NCBI GenBank assembly: GCA_002455755.1
Contig: DKLL01000108.1
Location: 303 to 14,706 of the forward strand
Source of the DNA: Acinetobacter sp. UBA6641
Lineage (GTDB): Bacteria; Pseudomonadota; Gammaproteobacteria; Pseudomonadales; Moraxellaceae
Direction of reading: 5' to 3'
Length of the DNA: 14,404 bases
Part shown: positions 7,269 through 14,404 of the stretch, in pieces
Layout: every line of letters begins with the position of its first letter
Numbering within the stretch: position 1 is the first letter of the stretch
Translations under genes and position numbers: made by a program
The notes under the pieces: model-generated
Told to the model about the DNA's origin: nothing
What the model saw: only the letters and a program-made list of their open reading frames with translations
Databases searched by the model: none

Positions 7269-7487
7269 AATACACCTCTTCTCGTTTTGCTTTACTTTTA
7301 TAGTGCGCTTTACACTTATATATACAAGCAAGAAACGTGCTCAAAATGTACAGCTTTAGAAAGAAAGTGTGTTTTATTGCTAAAATTCATCTGACTAATT
7401 AAACAAGAAGCAAAATAATCGGACCTTGATATTTTAGCTTTGAGATTTTTTAGGTTTGCTCAATCGCAGATATTAAAACCCTGTAGG

Positions 7488-7510
7488 AAGCGCATTAAAT
7501 AAATGCGCTT
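7488..7510. repeat. Perfect 9-bp inverted repeat
   Basis: AAGCGCATT and AATGCGCTT form a perfect stem over a five-base loop (AAATA). It lies between the 87-residue gene and a possible decayed minus-strand gene. Neither side has a T-run, so a terminator role is weak; an operator or RNA hairpin is equally possible. Confidence 0.4.
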
Positions 7511-7616
7511 TGGGCACACACAGGTTAGATATACATTGGATAGTCATTATTGTGACATAAGCATTCTGTGCCTCTAACAGCTAATTTTTTATTGATTTGC
7601 ACTTTTAATTGATTAT

Positions 7617-8001
7617 TCAAGGCAATTGCAAAAAAATAGGTTGCAGTAGCTTAGGGTCGCTGTACATGACGAATAGAATGTTTTTTCTATCACGTACTGC
7701 ACCATTATATTTTCCGTCATTTTCCCGTCCGTTTTTTCATTGTAGCTATAATACCAAATTGTATCTGGACCACCTGCCTCTAGACCTGAATCACGTTCTA
7801 TCGTGATGGGTTTAGCTAGAAATAGTACATCCGGTCATTAACTTGACTTGGTTCCTGATGGCTTGCACTGAGCATTAATATAGTTTTGGTTTGTATTGAA
7901 GCAAAACAGTTGTATTTAATATGTGTATATTCGGCAGATAGAGACTGAACCTTCATCAACATGAGTGCAAAAGCAGTATTTTTATGCTCATAATTTGCCA
8001 T
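7617..8001 (-). pseudogene. Possible decayed gene spread over three reading frames
   Basis: Three tracts with gene-like composition follow one another on the minus strand in three different frames. The first starts at 8001 (MANYEHKNTAFALMLMK...) and stops after VNDRMYYF. The second, near 7825-7740, reads LAKPITIERDSGLEAGG then PDTIWYYSYNE. The third, ending at TGA 7617-7619, reads KNGRENDGKYNGAVRDRKN then ILFVMYSDPKLLQPIFLQLP. Joined, they would make a protein of about 125 residues. No ribosome binding site precedes 8001, and I recognise no family. Chance open reading is a real alternative in AT-rich DNA. The rest of this long gap (7269-8120) shows no gene on either strand. Confidence 0.3.
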
Positions 8002-8125
8002 ACTAGAGCTTGTTATTATTTTGATTCAATAATTTGCGCAAATATAAATCAAACTTCAAATAATTTAAAGCCTTTAGATTGAAAACGACATAAATTGTGC
8101 CCATATATAACTCAAATCAAACGCA

Positions 8126-8154
8126 CAGACAGGTTGTGAAAGTTGTCGTATGAT
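8126..8154 (+). promoter_or_regulatory. Putative sigma-70 promoter of pepN
   Basis: CAGACA at 8126-8131 and TATGAT at 8149-8154 are separated by 17 bases, giving a leader of about 50 bases to the start at 8212. The -35 element keeps GACA of the consensus; the -10 differs by one base. A TTGAAA further upstream is an alternative. Confidence 0.35.
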
Positions 8155-8211
8155 CGAAGCATTTCACAGCAACAAAGTCTTGGCTTAATAACGACAGGAT
8201 TAGGACATCAT

Positions 8212-10818
8212 ATGAATATCGCGGCAAACCCGGTGGTTGAAGCAGACCAGACTGTTTATTTAAAAGACTATCAAAAACCTTCTTTTTTGGTGGATTCAAT
8301 CAACTTGGATATTCAGGTGCATACGGATCGTACCTATGTGAATGCAACATTGGTAATGAAGCGCCAGACAGCAGGAGATTTGGTCCTGCTAGGTCGTGAT
8401 CTGGAATTAAAATCCATCACCTTAAACGGCAAGCTATTGACTGAATCAGACTACACACTGGATGCTGAACAGCTGGTGATTGCCAATGCACCAAATGAAG
8501 TCATTCTGGAAACGGAAGTCATTATTCATCCGGAAAGCAACACCCAGCTTGAAGGTTTGTACCAAGCTGGCGATGATTTATTTGTCACCCAAAACGAACC
8601 TGAAGGTTTCCGCAAAATCACGTTCTATCCGGACCGTCCGGATGTCCTCTCTGTCTTTACCACACGTGTAGAAGCCGATAAAAAATTTCCGGTACTTCTA
8701 GCCAATGGTAACCTGATGGAAGCGGGTGAGGCAGGTGAAGGTCGTCACTATACCATCTGGCAAGATCCGACCAAAAAACCAAGTTACCTGTTTGCCTGCG
8801 TAATTGGTGATTTGGCAGTACTGAAAGATTCTTATGTGACTTCTGAAGGGCGTAACGTTGCACTGGAAATTTATGCCGAAGAAAAAGATATTCCAAAATG
8901 CCACATTGCCATGGAAGCATTGAAACATTCGATGCGATGGGATGAAGAACATTATGGTCGTCCATACGATTTGGATAACTATATGATTGTCGCAACAAGT
9001 GCATTCAATATGGGGGCCATGGAAAATAAAGGTTTAAATATCTTCAATACGTCTTGTGTGCTGGCGGATGAAGAATTCACTACGGATGCTGCCATCATGC
9101 GGGTACAGTCTGTGATTGCCCATGAATACTTCCATAACTGGACCGGTAACCGGATTACCTGTCGTGACTGGTTCCAGTTGTGCTTGAAGGAAGGCTTGAC
9201 CGTATTCCGGGACCAGTCTTTCTCGGAAGATTTACAGTCTGCTGCGGTACAACGTATTGATGATGTTGCGGTACTCAAAGCTCACCAGTTCCCTGAAGAT
9301 TCCGGTCCATTATCGCATCCGCCACGTCCAGATCATTTTGTCGAAATTAATAACTTCTATACAGCGACTGTGTACGAAAAAGGTGCGGAAATTAACCGCA
9401 TGATGTCGACCTTACTGGGTAAAGAAAAATTCCGTCAAGGTACAGATGAATATTTCCGCCGTCACGATGGTCAGGCGGTGACAGTTGAAGACTGGATTTC
9501 TTCATTGACAGATGGTTCTGGTGTAGATTTATCGTCATTTCTGATTTGGTACAACCAGCCGGGAACACCAAAACTGGAAGCCAAAGGCGAATATGATGCT
9601 GCGACTCAAAGCTATCGTTTAAGCTTTAAACAAAGTTTAAAAGCGAATGCAAAATATCCAAATTTAAAAGCTGTGCCTATTCCGGTGGCTTTAGCATTGT
9701 TTAATGCCGAAACGGGCGAGCAATATAGCTTGCAGTCAGAAGCCCTGTTTGAAAATGGAGTAAAAGACGGGGTGTATTTATTTGATCAGGCAGAAGCAAC
9801 GATTGAGTTTAGCGGCATCACGGCGAAACCTGTAGTTTCATTGCTGCGTAATTTCTCCGCTCCGGTCAATCTTGAATTCAATTATTCAGATCAAGAGTTG
9901 GCTTTCTTGATGCAATATGAAACTAACGGTTTTAACCAGTGGCAAGCCACTCAAACCTTACTGGAACGTATTTTACTGGAAGGTCATGAAGCTGATATTT
10001 ATATCCAAGCCATGAAAAATACCTTGCCTGAAGTCATTCAGAAAGATCCATTATTGGCTTCACGCTTGTTTGATGTACCGACCGAAGGCTATTTGGGCAG
10101 CCGTATTGATGCAGATTATCAGCCGGCCAAAATCCAGGAACAGCGTAATGCTTTACTGGACACATTGGCGCGTGAATTCGGTTCGTTCTGCAAAGAAACC
10201 TACCTGGAATTAGATCCCGATAACCAAAGTGAATTCTCGCAAGCGATGGGTGTTCGTGCCCTCAGAAACATCATGCTGGGTATGATCGCACGTCAGGGTG
10301 ATGTTTCTGCCTTTGATTTAGCATACGAGCAGTATCACACCGGTAATATGTCTGAACGTTTGGGTGCGCTCAAAGTTCTGGTCTGGAATGATGCGCCCCA
10401 AGCTCAACAGGCTTTAGCAGACTTCTATAGCCGCTTTGAGAATGAAGCCTTGTCTTTAGATCAATGGTTTATGGTGCAGGCTGCACATCCGAAAGCGACA
10501 GAGGAAACCATCAAATACCTAACTTCACATCCGGACTATGATTTGGGTAATCCTAACCGTATTCGTTCGGTAAGTGGTGGTTTAAATGCCAATCCTGTGA
10601 ATACCTGGAGTTTCGGTGTACAGCACTACATTAATTTAGCCAAATATCTGGATCAGAAAAATCCGATTGTCGGTTCACGGTTATTGCAAGTGCTTTCTCG
10701 CTGGTACACCCTGGCAGAACCACAACGTGCAGAAGTAAAAACTGCACTGGAAGCTTTAAAGCCACTAGTGAAATCTAAAAACGTTTCCGAAACTCTAAAC
10801 AGTATGTTGAGTATCTGA
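8212..10818 (+). CDS. pepN: Aminopeptidase N (M1 family)
   Basis: A cytoplasmic zinc metallo-aminopeptidase that removes N-terminal residues from peptides in the last steps of protein turnover. The 868 residues match E. coli PepN (870). The exopeptidase motif GAMEN is at 268-272. The zinc site HEYFH is at 304-308, with the third ligand Glu327 in LKEGLTVFRDQ. The transition-state tyrosine is Tyr388 in YTATVYEKGAE. All sit seven residues beyond the E. coli positions (His297, Glu298, His301, Glu320, Tyr381). The C-terminal helical domain is complete to LNSMLSI. ATG 8212 is preferred because AGGA lies six to seven bases upstream; the in-frame TTG at 8143 would add 23 unrelated residues. The gene stands alone, with a possible promoter at 8126-8154 and a long hairpin after the stop. 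Confidence 0.97.
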   Translation: MNIAANPVVEADQTVYLKDYQKPSFLVDSINLDIQVHTDRTYVNATLVMKRQTAGDLVLLGRDLELKSITLNGKLLTESDYTLDAEQLVIANAPNEVILETEVIIHPESNTQLEGLYQAGDDLFVTQNEPEGFRKITFYPDRPDVLSVFTTRVEADKKFPVLLANGNLMEAGEAGEGRHYTIWQDPTKKPSYLFACVIGDLAVLKDSYVTSEGRNVALEIYAEEKDIPKCHIAMEALKHSMRWDEEHYGRPYDLDNYMIVATSAFNMGAMENKGLNIFNTSCVLADEEFTTDAAIMRVQSVIAHEYFHNWTGNRITCRDWFQLCLKEGLTVFRDQSFSEDLQSAAVQRIDDVAVLKAHQFPEDSGPLSHPPRPDHFVEINNFYTATVYEKGAEINRMMSTLLGKEKFRQGTDEYFRRHDGQAVTVEDWISSLTDGSGVDLSSFLIWYNQPGTPKLEAKGEYDAATQSYRLSFKQSLKANAKYPNLKAVPIPVALALFNAETGEQYSLQSEALFENGVKDGVYLFDQAEATIEFSGITAKPVVSLLRNFSAPVNLEFNYSDQELAFLMQYETNGFNQWQATQTLLERILLEGHEADIYIQAMKNTLPEVIQKDPLLASRLFDVPTEGYLGSRIDADYQPAKIQEQRNALLDTLAREFGSFCKETYLELDPDNQSEFSQAMGVRALRNIMLGMIARQGDVSAFDLAYEQYHTGNMSERLGALKVLVWNDAPQAQQALADFYSRFENEALSLDQWFMVQAAHPKATEETIKYLTSHPDYDLGNPNRIRSVSGGLNANPVNTWSFGVQHYINLAKYLDQKNPIVGSRLLQVLSRWYTLAEPQRAEVKTALEALKPLVKSKNVSETLNSMLSI

Positions 10819-10838
10819 CTGGGCATTGATTTAATCAT

Positions 10839-10880
10839 GAAACAGCCTTTTCTTGGTGCAGACTGAGAAAAGGCTGTTTC
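10839..10880 (+). terminator. Terminator hairpin after pepN
   Basis: A perfect 15-bp stem, GAAACAGCCTTTTCT with its complement, over a 12-base loop, starts 20 bases past the pepN stop. Only GTTT follows on the plus strand, so termination rests on the stability of the stem more than on a T-tract. Confidence 0.7.
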
Positions 10881-11024
10881 GTTTAGAGTGTAATCAAGAT
10901 TCAGTTTGACTATGTTGATGTTTAGAGGAACTAAAAATCCTCAAAAGGATGAGAGGGAATTTATTGAATAATAATGTGATAAGTGTCGATTAAATCACGT
11001 TTATGTCGTAAAATAATGATATGC

Positions 11025-11048
11025 AAGCTCATCTTAAGGTGAGCTTTT
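11025..11048 (+). terminator. AT-rich hairpin before the 73-residue gene
   Basis: AAGCTCATC pairs with GGTGAGCTT (one T-G wobble) across a TTAA loop and ends in TTTT. No coding region precedes it closely, so it may be a backup terminator for pepN or the end of an unannotated short transcript. The flanking spacer 10881-11024 holds no gene that I can support. Confidence 0.45.
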
Positions 11049-11110
11049 ATCATTTAACAGACTGTGATTGCATTAGCCTGTCATTTTACTAAGTAGAGTG
11101 GAGATTGGGT

Positions 11111-11332
11111 GTGTTAGTTAAAATTGAAGATGGTTTTTATTTGAACTCTCAACATATTATTGCGATTCGAGTTTCGAAAAATGTTCATGACGGAAAATTT
11201 GTGGTTGTAATTGAATATACGCCAAATAATATTCAGGCCACGGGAAGCTATCAAAAGAACTTTGACAGCAAACTTGAAGCAGAAATTTACCTGCAAACTT
11301 TATATCAGCATATTTCTAAAACAAATGCTTAG
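11111..11332 (+). CDS. Hypothetical protein, 73 residues
   Basis: I do not recognise this family. The protein reads MLVKIEDGFYLNSQHIIAI, then RVSKNVHDGKFVVVIEYT, and ends in EAEIYLQTLYQHISKTNA. It looks like a small beta-rich domain with a C-terminal amphipathic helix and no signal peptide or membrane segment. I chose GTG 11111 because GGAG at 11100-11103 lies seven bases upstream; the in-frame TTG at 11105 is only one base from that site. There is no ATG in the N-terminal region. It converges on the uspA gene at 11404 and shares its terminator. Codon use resembles the neighbours, so I take it as a real gene. Confidence 0.7.
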   Translation: MLVKIEDGFYLNSQHIIAIRVSKNVHDGKFVVVIEYTPNNIQATGSYQKNFDSKLEAEIYLQTLYQHISKTNA

Positions 11333-11367
11333 AAGACACGCTAAGCAGATGATCAAAAGATGGATAG

Positions 11368-11398
11368 AAAAAAGTCCCAGTACTGTAGGGACTTTTTT
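11368..11398. terminator. Bidirectional Rho-independent terminator
   Basis: AAAAAAGTCCC and GGGACTTTTTT form a perfect 11-bp stem over a nine-base loop, with T-runs on both strands. It ends the 73-residue gene from the left and the first uspA gene from the right. Confidence 0.9.
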
Positions 11399-11403
11399 AT
11401 TAC

Positions 11404-11847
11404 TTACACTTTCATAATCAATACTGGAATTGGCGACTGGGTTAATACTTCTTGGGCCACGCTTCCTAACACTAATTTTTTAAATCCGGTTCGACCATGT
11501 GAACCCATAATAATCAGATCGGCACCGACTTCATCCGCAACATGCATAATGCCTTCAGCAGGTGATACACCGCGAACAATTTTTGTATCCACAGTAATGC
11601 CGTCACGAATGAAAGATTGCTTGATTTCTGCCAGACGTAACTGCGCACTTTTTTCAGCTTGCATAAAGTAATCGGTAATCGCAGGTGCAACTTTATAAAA
11701 ATCAACACTAACAAATGGATCGACAGCAATGACACTAGTAATAGTGACCTGGCAATTTAAAGGTTTGGCTAAGGCTAAAGCTTGTTCAACAGCTGCATAA
11801 GAAATAGGGGATTCATCTACTGGAACCAAAATATGTTTATAAGTCAT
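11404..11847 (-). CDS. Universal stress protein, UspA family (copy 1)
   Basis: A single-domain Usp protein of 147 residues, cytoplasmic and expected to dimerise. The nucleotide-binding signature G-2x-G-9x-G-S is intact: Gly115, Gly118, Gly128 and Ser129 in GSHGRTGFKKLVLGS. The N-terminal ILVPVDES strand with its conserved aspartate is also present, so it belongs to the ATP-binding subclass. AAGGA lies six to seven bases before ATG 11847. The paralogue at 11979-12422 has the same length and aligns without gaps; I count 61 identical positions of 147 (41%). A hairpin lies in the 131-base spacer between the two, so they may be separate transcripts. Usp proteins are typically induced by starvation or stress; the exact role here is unknown. 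Confidence 0.93.
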   Translation of the reverse strand: MTYKHILVPVDESPISYAAVEQALALAKPLNCQVTITSVIAVDPFVSVDFYKVAPAITDYFMQAEKSAQLRLAEIKQSFIRDGITVDTKIVRGVSPAEGIMHVADEVGADLIIMGSHGRTGFKKLVLGSVAQEVLTQSPIPVLIMKV

Positions 11848-11938
11848 GAAATTTCCTTATGAATATAGCTGAATTGATAAAAATCCTAATAATTTATAGT
11901 CCTTTACCATGACTATTTTATGAAAAGTAGGAATCGAT

Positions 11939-11973
11939 AACATGAGCCTGACATACAATGCAAGGCTCATGTT
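11939..11973 (-). terminator. Hairpin after the second uspA gene
   Basis: AACATGAGCCT and AGGCTCATGTT form a perfect 11-bp stem over a 13-base loop, starting six bases past the stop of the gene at 11979. On the minus strand only TTA follows, so it is a weak terminator or an attenuator between the two uspA genes. Confidence 0.55.
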
Positions 11974-11978
11974 TTAAC

Positions 11979-12422
11979 TTATTCTTTGACCACTAAAACA
12001 GGCAGCTTGGTAGTTTTTAAAACATCCTGAGCAAAACTGCCCATCAAGAATTTTTGAAAGCCTTTACGCCCATGAGAACCTATCACAATCAGGTCTGTTT
12101 TCAATTTTTCGGCAGTATTAATAATGCCTTCTTCCGAAATATTTCCCTTAATGATTTGAGGCGTTGCAATAACACCATTTTCGGCAGCAATCGCTTTGGC
12201 TTTTTCTAATGCTTTTTCGGCATTGGCATAGGCCTCAACGAAATATTCTTTCATGATGGGAGAGGGATAATAAAAATCCGCTTCAGAAAATGGATCTTCA
12301 GTGACCAGGCTGATCAGGGTCAATTGACTGGAAAATGCTTTAGCAATTTGCGCGGCATTTTTCACCGCGGAGAAAGAAATGTCAGAGCCGTCAACTGGGA
12401 CTAAAATATTTTGGTAAGTCAT
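11979..12422 (-). CDS. Universal stress protein, UspA family (copy 2)
   Basis: A 147-residue Usp protein with the ATP-binding pattern intact: Gly115, Gly118, Gly128 and Ser129 in GSHGRKGFQKFLMGS, plus ILVPVDGS at the N terminus. It is more basic and alanine-rich in the middle helix (about 64-82) than copy 1. It carries DPF at 43-45 and the FY/Y region near 50-60, both shared with copy 1, which supports a tandem duplication followed by long divergence. AAGGA precedes ATG 12422 by nine bases. A good extended -10 promoter lies at 12463-12491. The gene diverges from the esterase gene, so the spacer 12423-12691 serves both. Confidence 0.93.
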   Translation of the reverse strand: MTYQNILVPVDGSDISFSAVKNAAQIAKAFSSQLTLISLVTEDPFSEADFYYPSPIMKEYFVEAYANAEKALEKAKAIAAENGVIATPQIIKGNISEEGIINTAEKLKTDLIVIGSHGRKGFQKFLMGSFAQDVLKTTKLPVLVVKE

Positions 12423-12462
12423 AAGAACGATTCCTTAGTGTTTATTATGTAGCCATGATTTA

Positions 12463-12491
12463 TAGATAGCACATTGTGCCGGATTGATCAA
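12463..12491 (-). promoter_or_regulatory. Sigma-70 promoter of the second uspA gene
   Basis: On the minus strand TTGATC (plus 12486-12491) is followed after 17 bases by TATCTA (plus 12463-12468), preceded by TGC as an extended -10. The leader would be about 35 bases. Confidence 0.5.
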
Positions 12492-12573
12492 TTTAGTCTG
12501 TGAAAATTGTTTTAAAATTCATTAAATTATATAAAAATCATAAGTATAAGTGTGCACTGCTTGGCATTAAAAA

Positions 12574-12590
12574 CTGAGTTAAAAACTCGG
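12574..12590. repeat. Short hairpin upstream of the esterase gene
   Basis: CTGAGTT and AACTCGG pair (one T-G wobble) over an AAA loop. TAAAAACT occurs twice across it as a direct repeat, and GGCATT flanks it on both sides. It may be an operator or a leader hairpin; no T-tract follows. Confidence 0.3.
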
Positions 12591-12691
12591 CATTTATAGT
12601 AAGTATTTCTAAATGTTTAAACAGGGATTAAAATGCCCAAAACATGATAATGCCCCGCAAAATTTTAAGGGGAAAACTGATAGGGCAAACT

Positions 12692-13693
12692 GTGCATTCC
12701 AAATCTTTTAATCTAAGTTTATGTTTAATTGCTGCACTATCCAGTAGTGGTTGTCAGAATATCCAAAGTAGCAGCAAGCTCATTGCCGGCGTATTTAATG
12801 CTTCTACCACTATTCAGAAAAAATTTATTGATCAGCATGCTCCAGAAACTTTGGCGCTGAAAAATATTGTATATATGCAAAATCCGGCGCTGCATCTGGA
12901 TATTTATCAGCCTCGCGACATTGCAGAGTTGGGAGTCCGGCCAACTGTGGTCTGGGTGCATGGAGGCGGCTGGATTTCAGGTTCCAAAGAACATGCTCGA
13001 GGTTATTTTAAACGGTTGGCTGATCAAGGCTATAACGTGGTTTCTGTCGAATATCAATTTGCTCCGCAAACGATTTATCCGCAGCAGTTGCTTCAGATTA
13101 ATCAGGCCTTAAAATATATTAGTGATCATGCCGATACTTACCAGATTAATGCTCAACAAATGTATTTGGCAGGTGACTCAGCCGGTGCCAATTTAGTCAG
13201 TCATTATGCGGCCTTGCTCAGCAATCCGGATTTTGCCCAGCAGTCTGCTATTAGGCCGTTAATTCAGCGTGAGCAAATTAAAGGTTTGATCCTGCATTGC
13301 GGGATTTATGATCTGAATGCCTTTATTAATACTGCTCCGGATGAACTGAAACTGATCGAGTGGGGTATATTTAATTTGGTGCAGGCTTATACGGGCAATA
13401 AAAAAGATGATACTGAATTTTTAAAAGGTATTTCTCCTATTCAATATCTCACAGAGAACTATCCGCCGGTGTTCATTAGTGGGGGCAATAAAGACTTTTT
13501 AACCAAAACTCAGTCTGTCCCTTTTGCTGATGCCCTGATGCGTAAAAATATACCTGTAACTGGGGTATTTTATCCCAATAGCAAAGAATTTTTAGTTCAT
13601 GAGTACCAATTCATGATGGGTAAAAAAGCCAGTCAGCAGACATTTCAGCAAACAATACAGTTTATTCAAAAATATAGTGACTTATCTTTTTAG
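12692..13693 (+). CDS. HSL-type alpha/beta hydrolase (esterase), probably exported or lipid-anchored
   Basis: A serine esterase of the alpha/beta hydrolase fold-3 (hormone-sensitive lipase) group. In numbering from GTG 12692 the oxyanion motif HGGGW is at 90-94, the nucleophile Ser163 lies in GDSAG (161-165), Asp268 in SGGNKDFL, and His303 in FLVHEYQF, so the triad is complete. The N terminus NLSLCLIAALSSSGC looks like a lipoprotein signal ending at Cys21, although the -3 position is serine rather than the usual leucine. GTG 12692 is chosen because AGGG lies six bases upstream and it gives a normal short signal-peptide n-region. In-frame ATGs at 12644 and 12650 would add 16 or 14 residues before it and have no good ribosome binding site. 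The substrate is unknown. A four-codon reading ending at 12646 overlaps the ATG at 12644. Confidence 0.85.
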   Translation: MHSKSFNLSLCLIAALSSSGCQNIQSSSKLIAGVFNASTTIQKKFIDQHAPETLALKNIVYMQNPALHLDIYQPRDIAELGVRPTVVWVHGGGWISGSKEHARGYFKRLADQGYNVVSVEYQFAPQTIYPQQLLQINQALKYISDHADTYQINAQQMYLAGDSAGANLVSHYAALLSNPDFAQQSAIRPLIQREQIKGLILHCGIYDLNAFINTAPDELKLIEWGIFNLVQAYTGNKKDDTEFLKGISPIQYLTENYPPVFISGGNKDFLTKTQSVPFADALMRKNIPVTGVFYPNSKEFLVHEYQFMMGKKASQQTFQQTIQFIQKYSDLSF

Positions 13694-13699
13694 GCTTAT

Positions 13700-13728
13700 T
13701 TGAGATAGGTAAACATTTTAAGTTAGAT
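13700..13728 (+). promoter_or_regulatory. Possible promoter of the SMR pump gene
   Basis: TTGAGA at 13700-13705 and TTAGAT at 13723-13728 are separated by 17 bases. The -10 is poor. The 90-base spacer otherwise holds only the strong ribosome binding site of the next gene, and read-through from the esterase gene is equally possible, since no terminator is visible between them. Confidence 0.25.
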
Positions 13729-13783
13729 GGCGCTTAGTCTCTGTGGAAGTAGCATTTGAACGACAGATTAAGGAGGAAAGGAT

Positions 13784-14131
13784 ATGAATCCACTGCCGCT
13801 GGCTTATATCTTGCTGGCTTTGGCGATTATTTCCGAAGTCACGGGTTCAACATTTTTAGTTAAATCTGAAGGCTTTACTCAACTGGTTCCGAGCCTGTTG
13901 GTTTTTATCTTTTATGTAATTTCATTTTATTTGCTCTCTCAAGTCCTTAAAACCATTCCTTTAGGCATTGCCTATGCCATATGGAGCGGTGTAGGAATTG
14001 TATTGACCGCCTTGATTGGATTTTTTATATTCCGTCAAAGTCTGGATGTGCCTGCTGTGATTGGAATTGCCTTGATTGTTTCAGGTGTCGTTGTGATTAA
14101 TCTTTTTTCTAATTCTACGGGACATTCGTGA
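13784..14131 (+). CDS. SMR-family multidrug efflux protein (EmrE/AbeS-like)
   Basis: A 115-residue inner-membrane protein with four hydrophobic helices, at about 6-24, 33-53, 58-82 and 88-108. SMR pumps work as antiparallel dimers and exchange protons for cationic drugs or quaternary ammonium compounds. The essential membrane glutamate is Glu18 (IISEVTGS). Tyr64 and Trp67 in GIAYAIWSGVGIV match EmrE Tyr60 and Trp63, with the same offset of four as Glu18 to Glu14. The C terminus INLFSNSTGHS resembles that of EmrE (INLLSRSTPH). AAGGAGG at 13770-13776 lies seven bases before ATG 13784. A broken TetR gene begins at the base after its stop codon. Guanidinium exporters of the same family are an alternative, but the drug-type motifs favour an EmrE-like role. 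Confidence 0.92.
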   Translation: MNPLPLAYILLALAIISEVTGSTFLVKSEGFTQLVPSLLVFIFYVISFYLLSQVLKTIPLGIAYAIWSGVGIVLTALIGFFIFRQSLDVPAVIGIALIVSGVVVINLFSNSTGHS

Positions 14132-14404
14132 ATGCTCGACAATCCACATTGGCGTAAGAAAGAACCCCAAATCATCCGTCAGGAAACTTTGCAACCTACT
14201 ATTGCTTTGGCAGCAGAAAAAGGCGTGAATGAGGTGCTATACAGGCCGTTGCGGATCAGGTTGGCGTGACCAGAGCAGGGGTGTTTCATCATTTCCCCAG
14301 TAAGCAAAAATTACTCGAGTCGATGATGGTTTCGATTTTGCAACAATAGGATGTGGTGACTGATCGGCTTGTCGCGCAAGATAATCAACCGTATGGCAAT
14401 TTTA
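14132..14404 (+). pseudogene. TetR-family regulator, frameshifted and interrupted, partial
   Basis: ATG 14132 directly follows the stop of the SMR gene. The first frame reads MLDNPHWRKKEP and then LQPTIALAAEKGVNEV, a normal TetR N terminus, and would stop at a TGA near 14267. After GAGGTG at 14231-14236 one base is missing, and the next frame continues as IQAVADQVGVTRAGVFHHF then PSKQKLLESMM, the usual TetR helix-turn-helix. That frame meets TAG at 14347-14349, probably a CAG to TAG change within a glutamine run, then continues DVVTDRLVAQDNQPYGN to the window edge. Only the DNA-binding part is present, so the ligand-binding domain lies beyond the window. In a functional form it would most likely repress the adjacent SMR gene, which is inference from the operon layout. 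Confidence 0.85.

Noticed and set aside
7609..7806. 65-codon plus-strand reading in the gap before pepN
   Set aside because: It is antisense to the possible decayed gene, has no start signal and has a composition unlike real proteins here.
8143..8211. Longer pepN start at TTG 8143
   Set aside because: The added 23 residues are not PepN-like, and ATG 8212 has a well-placed AGGA.
10912..10971. 19-codon reading MLMFRGTKNPQKDEREFIE after pepN
   Set aside because: It is too short and has no ribosome binding site; the following hairpin at 11025 is not close enough to support it.
1..14404. CRISPR array, defence system, tRNA or rRNA
   Set aside because: No regularly spaced repeats, tRNA cloverleaf with CCA-type ends, rRNA motifs or defence-gene motifs were seen.

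Overview
The window looks like chromosomal DNA of an Acinetobacter-type gammaproteobacterium (Moraxellaceae). I infer this from the moderately AT-rich composition, the LysR regulator opening with MELRHLRYF as in CatM/BenM, an EmrE/AbeS-like SMR pump, PepN, paired short UspA proteins, and AT-rich spacers with compact hairpin terminators. I ran no database search, so the genus is inference. I see no rRNA, tRNA, CRISPR array, insertion sequence or prophage gene.

Layout. (1) 2-721: C-terminal part of a TerC/CBS/CorC-type membrane protein, closed by a strong terminator. (2) 722-1952: a decaying accessory stretch, with one unrecognised gene broken by a frameshift and an in-frame stop (981-1554), a perfect FNR-type palindrome just upstream, and further coding-like debris. 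(3) 1956-3707: a TfdB-like FAD-dependent phenol hydroxylase facing a LysR regulator (3724-4620) tail to tail. Its upstream region carries a palindrome and three CTATAG copies. (4) Minus-strand run: lysR, thiM (thiazole salvage), an uncharacterised two-ended zinc-ribbon protein and an 87-residue orphan. (5) 7269-8211: a large gap that may hold another decayed minus-strand gene. (6) 8212-10818: pepN, followed by a long perfect hairpin. (7) 11111-11332: a 73-residue orphan sharing a terminator with the first of two convergent tandem uspA paralogues (11404-12422). (8) A probable exported or lipid-anchored HSL-type esterase, an SMR efflux pump, and directly after it a TetR gene broken by a one-base deletion and a nonsense codon.

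Functional reading. The housekeeping parts are PepN, ThiM and the Usp proteins. The accessory parts are detoxification or catabolism genes: the phenol hydroxylase with its possible LysR partner, the esterase, and the SMR pump that has probably lost its local repressor. Two broken genes are clear and a third is possible, with no mobile element beside them, which suggests ordinary decay of dispensable functions. I found no convincing new multi-gene system. The most open items are the two-ended zinc-ribbon protein and the broken gene beside the FNR-type palindrome.
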